From: JBFJWU01 sp041623475 [NCBI: bacterium]
Lineage (GTDB): Bacteria > J088
Direction of reading: 5' to 3'
Length of the DNA: 10,142 nt
Assembly: GCA_041623475.1 (NCBI GenBank)
Contig: JBFJWU010000098.1
Coordinates: forward strand, 1-10,142
The translations under genes were made by a program, and so were the position numbers. A model generated the notes under the pieces. That model was not told the DNA's origin. It did no database searches and saw only the letters and a list, made by a program, of their open reading frames with translations. Every line of letters starts with the position of its first letter. Positions within the stretch are counted from its first letter, which is position 1. Below, in pieces: positions 1 to 6,569 of this stretch.

Positions 1-409
1 CCCGGACGCGGCCCGGTCGCTGCTCGGCGAGGACGTCTGGGCGTGGGTCGACCCGGCCCGCGAACATTACGCCTGGCCAGAACCGATGCAACTGATGCTT
101 AACCCGGACGTGTCCGTCCGCTCGGACGGGGTAATGGAAAAATGCACATTCTGTGTGCAGCGGATACGTGACAAGACGGAGTCCGCACGCCTGGACGGGC
201 GAATGGTTTCGGATGGGGAAATCGCGCCCGCGTGTGCGCAGAGCTGTCCGACGGATGCGATCGTCTTTGGCAACCAGAAGGACCGCGAAGCCAGGGTTGT
301 CAAGATTGCCAAGCGGACCAACCGTGGCTACAAGATTCTGGACGTGTTGAACACCCAGCCGTCCGTGACCTATCTGAAAAAGGTCCAGTGGACCGGAGAC
401 AAGGCATGA
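1..409 (+). CDS. actB: ACIII iron-sulfur subunit ActB, C-terminal part (5' truncated by window)
   Basis: Only the last 135 residues are present, read from base 2; the gene runs in from the left. ActB is the large peripheral subunit of Alternative Complex III, a fusion of a molybdopterin-oxidoreductase-like domain and a PsrB/HybA-like Fe-S domain. It relays electrons from the membrane subunit ActC to the haem subunits. What is visible is the Fe-S domain end: the segment NPDVSVRS followed by GVMEKCTFCVQRI, then about 30 residues later PACAQSCPTDAIVFG. These paired CxxC and CxxxCP motifs are the ligands of a [4Fe-4S] cluster in this family. The ATG at 86 lies inside the domain and is not the true start. 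The stop codon overlaps the actC start (ATGA, 406-409). The family match is strong; the N-terminal half and the cofactor content cannot be judged. Confidence 0.93.
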   Translation, partial: PDAARSLLGEDVWAWVDPAREHYAWPEPMQLMLNPDVSVRSDGVMEKCTFCVQRIRDKTESARLDGRMVSDGEIAPACAQSCPTDAIVFGNQKDREARVVKIAKRTNRGYKILDVLNTQPSVTYLKKVQWTGDKA

Positions 410-1758
410 GCACAAGTACACGCAAAGACCAGATGCCCGATTCCATTACGTACGGGCAGATCTCCAAGGATATCACCGCAACACTTGCGCCTCCAGGCTT
501 CAAGTTCATTGCCGTTTATGCCCTGATCCTGGCCGGCCTTGCTGTTGGCATCGCTTGCTGGGTGTATCAGATCAAGGTTGGGATGGGTGTTGCCGGAATC
601 ACGCACCCGTCGTTCTGGGGTGTCTACATTACGGACTTCGTCTTCTGGGTAGGGATCGGCCACGCGGGCACGTTAATTTCAGCGATTCTGTTCCTGCTGC
701 GAGCGCCGTTCCGCAATGCTGTTTACCGCGCCAGCGAGGCGATGACCGTTTTTGCGGTCATGACCGCCGGGTTGTTCCCCCTGATTCATATCGGGCGTGT
801 CTGGTTTTTTTACTGGTTGATTCCGTATCCGAACCAACGCCAGTTGTGGGTTAATTTCCGCAGTCCGCTGATGTGGGATGTTTTCGCGATCAGCACCTAT
901 GCAACGATTTCGACTGTGTTTTTCTATGTCGGACTGGTTCCGGACCTGGCGACCGCCCGAGATCGCGCGACGTCGTTTTTCCGTAAGGCGCTGTACTCTG
1001 TCCTCAGCCTGGGCTGGACCGGGTCCCATCGACAGTGGAAACACTATATGGCGGCCTACGGGTTTTTCGCGGCGTTCGCAACGCCACTGGTCATTTCCGT
1101 TCACTCGGTCGTTTCCTGGGACTTTGCTATGGGTAATGTGCCAGGCTGGCACACGACAATCTTTCCGCCGTACTTTGTCGCCGGCGCGATCCTGTCCGGT
1201 GTCGCGATGGTCCTGACCCTGATGATTCCGATGCGCAAGCTGATGAATCTTGAGAACTATATTACGACCTACCATTTTGAAGCCATGGCCAAGCTGATCA
1301 TGTTTACCAGCTTGATCGTGACGTACGCGTATGCGGTCGAGTTTTACATTGCGTTCTACAGCGGTGTTGAGTACGAGATCGAACAGTTTATCTATCGGGC
1401 AACCGGTCAATACTGGTGGGCGTTCTGGACGATGGTTACGTGCAACTGCATTATTCCGCTGATGTTGTGGAGCAAAAAGGTCCGCACCAATCATACCGCG
1501 CTGTTCATTATTTCGATCTTTGTCAATATTGGAATGTGGTTCGAACGGTACAACATCATTACCCAGTCTCTGACCCACGAGTTCATCCCTGCAGCCTGGG
1601 GATTTGCACGGCCCAGCATTATCGAGATGGGGATTACATTGGGTTCGTTTTGCTGGTTCTTTATGCTTTTCCTGGCCTGTATCAAGCTGGTGCCAAGCAT
1701 GGCGTTGACTGAAATCAAAGAAATTATCGACCGTCCGATGAAGGGGAAATCCTCATGA
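406..1758 (+). CDS. actC: ACIII quinol-oxidising membrane subunit ActC (NrfD/PsrC family)
   Basis: A 450-residue polytopic membrane protein of the NrfD/PsrC family, the quinol-binding subunit of ACIII that pairs with ActB. Hydrophobic segments begin near residues 34, 73, 113, 155, 215, 255, 296, 338, 365 and 405, fitting the 8-10 helices of the family. The stretch HIGRVWFFYWLIPYPNQRQLW (128-148), followed by NFRSPLMWDVFAISTY, is a hallmark of ActC. His128 and Asp158 match the His/Asp pair that, as I recall, is proposed to line the quinol site and proton path in the Rhodothermus enzyme. The start at 406 is chosen because it overlaps the actB stop as ATGA, has GGAG seven bases upstream (395-398), and gives the usual N-terminus. 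The frame is open further upstream, but that part lies inside actB. The stop overlaps the actD start (ATGA). Confidence 0.95.
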   Translation: MSTSTRKDQMPDSITYGQISKDITATLAPPGFKFIAVYALILAGLAVGIACWVYQIKVGMGVAGITHPSFWGVYITDFVFWVGIGHAGTLISAILFLLRAPFRNAVYRASEAMTVFAVMTAGLFPLIHIGRVWFFYWLIPYPNQRQLWVNFRSPLMWDVFAISTYATISTVFFYVGLVPDLATARDRATSFFRKALYSVLSLGWTGSHRQWKHYMAAYGFFAAFATPLVISVHSVVSWDFAMGNVPGWHTTIFPPYFVAGAILSGVAMVLTLMIPMRKLMNLENYITTYHFEAMAKLIMFTSLIVTYAYAVEFYIAFYSGVEYEIEQFIYRATGQYWWAFWTMVTCNCIIPLMLWSKKVRTNHTALFIISIFVNIGMWFERYNIITQSLTHEFIPAAWGFARPSIIEMGITLGSFCWFFMLFLACIKLVPSMALTEIKEIIDRPMKGKSS

Positions 1759-2267
1759 GCACCGGACAGCATCTTGTTGGAGTTTATTCCTACGTGGACA
1801 CCACAATGGACGGAATCAGGAAACTGAAGTCGTCCGGTGTGCGCGATTATACCGTCCACATGCCCACCTACATCGAGGAACTGGCCGAAGAAATTGACCA
1901 GGACTCGTCCCCGGTCAAGTGGGTGACGTTGGTCGGCGCCCTGGTCGGTTTTGCCAGTGCAATCCTGATGACCGGTTGGATGAGCTGGGACTGGCCGGTC
2001 AGGATCTCGATGAAGCCGGTCATGAGCTGGCCCGCTTACACCGTGATCATGTTTGAATTGACGGTCCTTCTGGGCGGGATTGCCAATCTGCTAGCGCTGT
2101 TCGGCTTTGCGAAGCTGCCGGGCCTGGGACTTGGCCCCGGTTTCGATCCCCGGTTCACCGACGACAAGTTTGGAATTGTTGTACCGGTGGACGACAGTTC
2201 TGCAGAGCAGGTACGAAAGTTGCTGGACGAAAGCGGGGCAGAGGAGATTGAACATGTCGGTGCGTAA
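1755..2267 (+). CDS. actD: ACIII membrane subunit ActD (DUF3341 family)
   Basis: A 170-residue protein matching the small ACIII subunit ActD (DUF3341). It begins with a ferredoxin-like soluble part of the usual form, VGVYSYVDTTMDGIRKLKSSG, preceding PTYIEELAEEI. Two transmembrane helices follow (about 57-77 and 97-117) with the tryptophan-rich loop WMSWDWP and the motif SMKPVMSWPAY between them. After the second helix comes PGF-DPRFTDDKFGIVV, typical of the family, and an acidic tail. ActD has no cofactor; its role is structural, next to ActC. The ATG at 1755 overlaps the actC stop (ATGA) and has AAGGGG eight bases upstream (1741-1746). The 3' end overlaps actE by 14 bases. Confidence 0.93.
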   Translation: MSTGQHLVGVYSYVDTTMDGIRKLKSSGVRDYTVHMPTYIEELAEEIDQDSSPVKWVTLVGALVGFASAILMTGWMSWDWPVRISMKPVMSWPAYTVIMFELTVLLGGIANLLALFGFAKLPGLGLGPGFDPRFTDDKFGIVVPVDDSSAEQVRKLLDESGAEEIEHVGA

Positions 2268-2778
2268 GAAACTGCCGGTTCTCATCATCGCGGGTGCGAT
2301 CCTTGCGGCGGGCTCGTCGTCTGCATTGTGGTTTATTACCGATATGTACGATCAGATATCTGTAAAGCCCCAGGAAGGCGATCCGCGGCAACTGCCGGAA
2401 GGTTCGGTTCCCACGGTTGGGAACCTTCCACCCGGGGCAATCAGTTTTGGTGAGCGCCTGGCAAAACTCGATCCGTCGTTGCCACAGGACAATCCGGTTC
2501 CCGCCAGCGACGAAAGCCTGGCATCCGGCAAGGAAATGTACGAAACGTATTGCTATTCCTGTCACGGGAAAACCGGATTGGGCGACGGGCCTGTCGCTTT
2601 GCGGGGGGCGGGGATCCCGCCATTTCCGCTGATCGGGACGATCAACGCCCGTTCGGACGGTTACATCTTCGGTCAGATATGGGCCGGAGGCGCAATCATG
2701 GGGCCGTATTACACTTCTTTGGAGCCTGACGAAGTCTGGGACATTATTAACTATCTACGGAGCCTGAATTCGCAATGA
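2254..2778 (+). CDS. actE: ACIII monohaem cytochrome c subunit ActE
   Basis: A 174-residue class I cytochrome c. The haem attachment site is CYSCH (Cys100, Cys103, His104) within MYETYCYSCHGKTGLGDGP. Met149 in GGAIMGPYYTSL is the likely sixth haem ligand, followed by the usual C-terminal helix (DEVWDIINYLRSL). In ACIII this subunit carries electrons from the complex to the downstream acceptor. The N-terminus (MSVRKK, then a hydrophobic run at about 8-29) has no cysteine, so there is no lipobox; it looks like a membrane anchor or a Sec signal. The start at 2254 is preceded by GAGGAG (2241-2246) at a good distance. The frame extends upstream only in a different frame inside actD, which is not coding for this protein. 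The stop overlaps the actF start. Confidence 0.93.
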   Translation: MSVRKKLPVLIIAGAILAAGSSSALWFITDMYDQISVKPQEGDPRQLPEGSVPTVGNLPPGAISFGERLAKLDPSLPQDNPVPASDESLASGKEMYETYCYSCHGKTGLGDGPVALRGAGIPPFPLIGTINARSDGYIFGQIWAGGAIMGPYYTSLEPDEVWDIINYLRSLNSQ

Positions 2779-4061
2779 GCGGCGATAATCTCTCGAAAGC
2801 GATCGACCGGGTCGAGTTTGATACACCTGGAATCCTGAAGCCCATCGGGCTGGGATTGACGGTAGTCGGACTTGCCGGTTTCATTGGTGGGTTGTTTGTT
2901 GATGCGGACACCGCCTGGCGGGCGTATCTTTCGAACTTTGCATTCTGGCTTGGTATTTCCCTTTCCGGAGTTGTCTGGTCTGCTGTGATGCGGCTGACGA
3001 ATGCCAGATGGGGACGCAGCCTGATGCGGCTTTGGGAAGGAACCGGGTATTTCCTGCCGATTGCGGTCGTGTTATACCTGGGCTTGATCGCTGGAGGAAT
3101 GACATCTCACTTGTATGAGTGGGTTCACCATCCGATCCACCACAAAGAAGCCTGGTTGTCGCCGGGGTTTCTATTCGGCCGCAATGCCGTTTACATGCTG
3201 ATTCTGGTAACCGTTTGCATGGTCTATATGTACCAGTCCCTCAGGGGAGATGTACGGACATTGAAGGCGGCAAACAAGGGGCCGGACTGGTTCCAGCGAT
3301 TGTTTGGCAACGCATCCGGGTCCGATGAGGAATGGGAAAGCGCTCAGGCCAAATTGAAGAAACTGGCTGTTGCAGTGCCGTTGGTTTATGCGCTGATGGT
3401 CAGCTTTATTTCCTTCGACCTGTTGATGAGCATCGAACCATACTGGTATTCGACAATGTTTGGTGGCTGGATTTTTATGGGCAACATGCTGATGGGGCTG
3501 GCGTTTATTGCGCTGGCGGCCAGTATGGTCCGCAAGCGTTCCGATCTGTACGGATTGATCGGCAAGAACCAGCTCTGGGATGTTGGCAAACTGCTGTTCG
3601 CATTTACGATGATCTGGGTCTATTTGACCTGGTCCCAGTACCTGCCAATCTGGTACGCAAACATTCATGAAGAAGCAGGATTTGTCATCAAGCGTACGGG
3701 CGGGGCATATCGACCGTGGGCACTTGCTGTTGTGGCGATGGTCTGGGTTATTCCCTGGTTTATCCTGCTGCCGAAACCCAGCAAGCAGAATCCGATTGTC
3801 CTGGGCAGCGCTTCAGTAATTGTGCTGGCAGGAATGTGGATGGAGCGATGGACGATTATCGCGCCTGCTCAATTTCCCGAAGCGCCTGTTCCCGAAGCAA
3901 TGGTTGTTTATCCCGGGTGGATTGAATTTGCAACACTGGCCTTTTTTGCCGGGTTATTCCTGCTCGCGTACCGATTTTTCCTGACGAATTCTCCGATTCT
4001 GGCGGTCGGGGATCCAGTATTTGAACACGTCGCCGAACACGGTAGTCACGGCCACCACTAA
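2775..4061 (+). CDS. actF: ACIII membrane subunit ActF (second NrfD-like subunit)
   Basis: A 428-residue polytopic membrane protein matching ActF, the second large membrane subunit of ACIII (distantly NrfD-like). About ten hydrophobic segments are seen, starting near residues 22, 50, 91, 136, 199, 231, 272, 315, 342 and 385. Signature stretches are LPIAVVLYLGLIAGG, HLYEWVHHPIHH, ISFDLLMSIEPYWYSTMFGG and WSQYLPIWYANIHEE, followed by the tryptophan-rich region WMERWTIIAP. Charged and His residues in these helices are thought to serve proton movement in the family. The C-terminus is His-rich (HGSHGHH). The start at 2775 overlaps the actE stop (ATGA), with CGGAG twelve bases upstream. It is the last gene of the operon: the stop overlaps by four bases the stop of the convergent gene, and a strong terminator lies 30 bases on. 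Confidence 0.94.
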   Translation: MSGDNLSKAIDRVEFDTPGILKPIGLGLTVVGLAGFIGGLFVDADTAWRAYLSNFAFWLGISLSGVVWSAVMRLTNARWGRSLMRLWEGTGYFLPIAVVLYLGLIAGGMTSHLYEWVHHPIHHKEAWLSPGFLFGRNAVYMLILVTVCMVYMYQSLRGDVRTLKAANKGPDWFQRLFGNASGSDEEWESAQAKLKKLAVAVPLVYALMVSFISFDLLMSIEPYWYSTMFGGWIFMGNMLMGLAFIALAASMVRKRSDLYGLIGKNQLWDVGKLLFAFTMIWVYLTWSQYLPIWYANIHEEAGFVIKRTGGAYRPWALAVVAMVWVIPWFILLPKPSKQNPIVLGSASVIVLAGMWMERWTIIAPAQFPEAPVPEAMVVYPGWIEFATLAFFAGLFLLAYRFFLTNSPILAVGDPVFEHVAEHGSHGHH

Positions 4062-4810
4062 TTTTCGTCAGAACTTATTTGATCCTTGGACGGCGGTGCC
4101 TTTTTGGCACCGCCGTTTTTGCGTTCAGTATCGGACACCGGTTGCAGGGCCCGTCGCACCGGTTTCTGGAACAACATCGACCTGACATCCGGTTCCTCGT
4201 CCTGTTCTGAGACCAGTTGGACACCCTGAACTGTTTCGGAAAACGTCAGCATCATCGGGTATTCGATCAGTGCGGCCTGTGTTCCGGGACGGGCGAACTG
4301 GGTTCCGACAATGATATCAGACATGCAGCCAATCACCCGCGTGTTGGTCAGCTGCCTGGCATCAGTGACCGGGGCCGCAGTAACATTTGTAACGGAGCCG
4401 TCTAACTCGACGGAAAACCGAAGGCGAATTTTTCCCGAAAGACCCGGTTTGAGCCGCAAGACCTGATTGTAACAGCCCGTGAGTCGCTGTTGGGCTGCGG
4501 CCAGAATCCGTGACGTTATCTTGATAAATGGTTCCCCGACCAGCAGGCGTTCGGGCAGGCCTAATCGTCTGGCAATTTCGACCAGGTCCGTGCGAGTCGA
4601 GGACGTCCCGGTATCCGATAACATATCTGCGGCGCTGCTGAGAGAGCCGTCATCCGCATGCTGTTCAAGGTAATCCAGCAGGTCGGACTCACGATTCGGT
4701 CCAAAATCCAGGCTGGGTTCCTGTTCCGGCCGCATTTGCTCCTGGGCAGAGGCCGTGAGGCTGCTTCCCACCAAAACAATACCGATAAATATTGCGATCT
4801 TTTTGCGCAT
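4058..4810 (-). CDS. Secreted AgmX/PglI C-terminal-domain-like protein
   Basis: A 250-residue predicted exported protein. Residues 1-22 form a clear Sec signal peptide (MRKK, a hydrophobic core, then cleavage after ASA). Residues 23-75 are acidic and probably disordered. Residues 100-192 look like the AgmX/PglI C-terminal domain, a TonB-C-like fold. The cues are Cys113 in GCYNQVLRLKP, then LSGKIRLRFSVELDGSVTNV, Cys162 in VIGCMSDII, and a closing strand at YPMMLTF. The two cysteines are at the positions conserved in that family and could form a disulfide. The usual N-terminal membrane anchor or FHA domain of AgmX-like proteins is absent. The tail after 200 is charged and low in complexity, and is encoded partly by the actF terminator hairpin. 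The start ATG at 4810 has only a weak AAGG upstream but gives a complete signal peptide. The function is unknown; a periplasmic scaffold or envelope role is a guess. Confidence 0.75.
   Translation of the reverse strand: MRKKIAIFIGIVLVGSSLTASAQEQMRPEQEPSLDFGPNRESDLLDYLEQHADDGSLSSAADMLSDTGTSSTRTDLVEIARRLGLPERLLVGEPFIKITSRILAAAQQRLTGCYNQVLRLKPGLSGKIRLRFSVELDGSVTNVTAAPVTDARQLTNTRVIGCMSDIIVGTQFARPGTQAALIEYPMMLTFSETVQGVQLVSEQDEEPDVRSMLFQKPVRRALQPVSDTERKNGGAKKAPPSKDQISSDEN
4091..4120 (+). terminator. Intrinsic terminator of the ACIII operon
   Basis: A perfect 10-bp inverted repeat, CGGCGGTGCC and GGCACCGCCG, with a TTTTT loop and a TTTTT tail on the + strand. It starts 30 bases after the actF stop, so it should end act transcription. 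It lies wholly inside the 3' coding part of the convergent gene. Read on the - strand, the hairpin is preceded by a run of A and lacks a following U run, so it should act in one direction only. Confidence 0.85.
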
Positions 4811-4866
4811 AACCTTGCCGAATATGTCGGTAGCTGAGCTCGTCGTGGTTTAGGGTACGCACCCAG

Positions 4867-4895
4867 ATTCTAGCGCAGGAACCAGAGATGTCCAA
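4867..4895 (-). promoter_or_regulatory. Sigma70-like promoter for the AgmX-domain gene
   Basis: On the - strand, TTGGAC (4895-4890) and TAGAAT (4872-4867) are separated by exactly 17 bases. The predicted start of transcription is near 4860, giving a leader of about 50 bases before the ATG at 4810. It lies downstream of the terminator of the SCP2 gene, so the AgmX-domain gene is likely its own transcription unit. Confidence 0.65.
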
Positions 4896-4938
4896 TCGCC
4901 GGGCACCTGTCAGTCAACTGGAGGCGTTTTCACCGTGC

Positions 4939-4972
4939 AAAAAAAAGGCCCCGCTCTATTTAGAGCGGGGCC
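4939..4972 (-). terminator. Intrinsic terminator of the SCP2 gene
   Basis: A perfect 12-bp inverted repeat (GGCCCCGCTCTA at 4947-4958, TAGAGCGGGGCC at 4961-4972) is flanked on the left by eight A residues (4939-4946). Read on the - strand this is a GC-rich hairpin followed by eight U. It begins about 22 bases after the SCP2 stop codon. Confidence 0.88.
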
Positions 4973-4994
4973 CCGGGATTAAATATCGACAAAA

Positions 4995-5294
4995 TTAGAG
5001 GACAGAGCCCAGCTTCATTGCCAGTCCCATGTCGCCGGCAATTTTAAGCTTGCCGCTCATGAATGCCATCTGTGGATTCAGGGAGCCATCCAGGATCGCG
5101 TTGAAGTCTTCGGAAGCCACTGTGACAGTGCACTGTGCGTCGCCGTCGCCTTCGCTGACATTAATTGAGCCGTCGGCGATTTCGACAACCCACGTGCCAT
5201 CACCTTCAATCTCAAACTTGTAAGACGCGTTGACGCCGGCCGTCTTTTCTGCGTTCTTCTGGATTTCGCCTTCAAAAAATTCGCGTGCTCCCAT
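4995..5294 (-). CDS. Stand-alone SCP2 (sterol/lipid carrier) domain protein
   Basis: A 99-residue protein that is one SCP2 domain and nothing more. Diagnostic parts are YKFEIEGDGTWVVEIADGSINV (25-46), the run CTVTVASEDFNAILDGSLNPQMAFM (55-79), and the closing motif SGKLKIAGDMGLAMKLGSV (80-98). SCP2 domains bind lipids such as fatty acyl-CoA or sterols in a hydrophobic tunnel; the bacterial ligand is usually unknown. No signal peptide is seen, so it should be cytoplasmic. The reading frame stays open to 5429, but the start at 5294 is preferred: AAGGAG sits seven bases upstream, the domain begins right after it, and the longer version would start inside the palindrome. It has its own promoter, probable operator and terminator, so it is a single-gene unit. 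Control by a lipid-responsive repressor is plausible but is inference. Confidence 0.88.
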   Translation of the reverse strand: MGAREFFEGEIQKNAEKTAGVNASYKFEIEGDGTWVVEIADGSINVSEGDGDAQCTVTVASEDFNAILDGSLNPQMAFMSGKLKIAGDMGLAMKLGSVL

Positions 5295-5409
5295 TGCATG
5301 TCTCCTTTTGACAGTTGGGTGATACGTTTTCGACCAATGGAGTTCGTTGTGACGGGCCAGTTCGGCACCATCGATACCCCGCGCCAACACCCGCTGGGTG
5401 TCCAACACG

Positions 5410-5437
5410 CTTATTGATTGACTTGTCAATCAATAAG
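5410..5437. promoter_or_regulatory. Perfect 28-bp palindrome, probable repressor operator
   Basis: The half-sites CTTATTGATTGAC (5410-5422) and GTCAATCAATAAG (5425-5437) are exact reverse complements around a central TT. A TGAC-N2-GTCA core with AT-rich arms is typical of TetR-family dimers. The site begins about nine bases downstream of the predicted start of transcription of the SCP2 gene, a classic place for a blocking repressor. No U run follows on either strand, which argues against a terminator. The regulator is not in the window. Confidence 0.75.
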
Positions 5438-5452
5438 GATCAGGTATGCTTG

Positions 5453-5481
5453 ATGCTACCATGGCGTTTTGGGGGTGTCAA
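5453..5481 (-). promoter_or_regulatory. Sigma70-like promoter for the SCP2 gene
   Basis: On the - strand, a perfect TTGACA (5481-5476) and TAGCAT (5458-5453) are separated by 17 bases. Predicted transcription starts near 5446, just before the 28-bp palindrome, leaving a leader of about 150 bases to the ATG at 5294. Confidence 0.68.
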
Positions 5482-5542
5482 ACGTCCGCATTGGTGTTTG
5501 GCCGCAGGTACTGTTTTGGCAGGACAGCCCGGAAAGCCTTAA

Positions 5543-5571
5543 TTGACGGGGGTTTTCGGCTTTTGGAAGAT
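5543..5571 (+). promoter_or_regulatory. Possible promoter for queG
   Basis: TTGACG (5543-5548) is followed after 17 bases by GAAGAT (5566-5571), which would start transcription about ten bases before the queG ATG at 5588. The -35 is good (5 of 6) and the -10 poor (3 of 6), so this is a weak call. Confidence 0.3.
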
Positions 5572-5587
5572 GTGCTTGGGACTATGG

Positions 5588-6562
5588 ATGAATAGTAAAA
5601 TCAACACCAATTCGATCCGCGAATCAATTCTTGATCAGGGATTCGATTTGTGCGGATTTACCGATCCGCAACTTGGGTTACAGGAGCAAAACAGGTTCAA
5701 AACCTGGCTTGAATCCGGTTATGCCGCCGAAATGTCCTGGCTACGGGAATCCGCCAACGTACGCCTGGATCCCAGGTCGCGTTTTGAATGGGCAAATACG
5801 GCGGTATGCCTGGCTGTCGCATATGGGCACAGGCAGCCGGAACGGGAAATGAGCGGCATTTCCGGGCGGATCAGCAGTTATGCTCGCGGACGGTCCTATC
5901 ACAACGTGATCAGGAAGCGCCTGCGTCGCGTTTGTGCGGTCCTTGCAGAGGCTGGAGGAGAGAACAATGTCGGCTATTGCGATACGGGCCCGGTCCACGA
6001 GCGGGCACTGGCTGCGCAGGCGGGTTTGGGATGGCGCGGACGGAATTCATTGCTGCTGAATTCGCGCGTCGGCAGCAAAATATTCCTTGCCGTTGTTCTG
6101 ACCAGCCTGCGTCTTGACCGGGACGGGCCGACCACGGACCATTGCGGTTCATGCACAGCGTGCGTCGAAGCGTGTCCCACCGACGCACTGGTGGCGGATG
6201 GCGTCCTGGACAGCAGGCGTTGCATCAGTTACCTGAATATTGAACATCGGTCTCAGTTTGATCCCCCATACGACGCTGGCTGGAGCGGGTGGCTGCACGG
6301 CTGCGATATCTGTCAGGATGTCTGCCCGTTTGTCATTGCCGCATCCCGTGAACAGCGATACGGCGATCCGGATTTCCTGCCGCGTGAATCGTGGTCATCT
6401 GTAACGTTGGAAGATTTGGTCGACATTAGCGAGCATCGTTGGTCCGAGTTGACGATGGGATCCGATGTGCGTCGTGGCGGACCAGGGCGGTTGCGGCGAA
6501 ATGCGGTGATTCTTTTAGATCAAATCAAGGATTCAAGCAAACCCGATTCGCTGGTAGAATAG
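5588..6562 (+). CDS. queG: Epoxyqueuosine reductase QueG
   Basis: A 324-residue cytoplasmic cobalamin and [4Fe-4S] enzyme that reduces epoxyqueuosine to queuosine in the wobble base of GUN-anticodon tRNAs, the last step of Q synthesis. The N-terminal part (residues 8-25) reads as in the family (an amphipathic helix, then GFDLCGF). SSYARGRSYHNVIRKRL (96-112) is the usual cobalamin-region motif. Asp132 in DTGPVHERALAAQAGLGWRG corresponds to the catalytic acid. Two ferredoxin-type motifs follow: CGSCTACVEACP (Cys186, 189, 192, 196) and, with Cys212, HGCDICQDVCP (Cys239, 242, 246). All cluster ligands are present. The C-terminal HEAT repeats of the longer E. coli-type protein are missing; this is the short form. 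The start at 5588 is chosen because the family begins here; the TTG at 5543 and the ATG at 5570 would add unmatched residues. No clear Shine-Dalgarno is seen. Confidence 0.93.
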   Translation: MNSKINTNSIRESILDQGFDLCGFTDPQLGLQEQNRFKTWLESGYAAEMSWLRESANVRLDPRSRFEWANTAVCLAVAYGHRQPEREMSGISGRISSYARGRSYHNVIRKRLRRVCAVLAEAGGENNVGYCDTGPVHERALAAQAGLGWRGRNSLLLNSRVGSKIFLAVVLTSLRLDRDGPTTDHCGSCTACVEACPTDALVADGVLDSRRCISYLNIEHRSQFDPPYDAGWSGWLHGCDICQDVCPFVIAASREQRYGDPDFLPRESWSSVTLEDLVDISEHRWSELTMGSDVRRGGPGRLRRNAVILLDQIKDSSKPDSLVE

Positions 6563-6569
6563 CTGGACA

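Noticed and set aside
382-394. A short inverted repeat GGTCC-N3-GGACC at the end of actB
   Set aside because: Five-base stems inside coding sequence are expected by chance, and there is no sign of a regulatory role.
679-1578. A 299-codon open frame on the - strand opposite actC
   Set aside because: It is antisense to a clear membrane-protein gene, is rich in Arg, His, Gln and Asn in a way that mirrors the hydrophobic codons of actC, and has no recognisable domain.
5295-5429. A 45-residue N-terminal extension of the SCP2 protein
   Set aside because: Its ATG lies inside the palindrome, the residues match nothing in SCP2 proteins, and a good AAGGAG precedes the later ATG at 5294.
5543-5587. 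A TTG start for queG at 5543 adding 15 residues
   Set aside because: The added residues are not like QueG N-termini and the TTGACG there may be part of the promoter; the ATG at 5588 fits the family.
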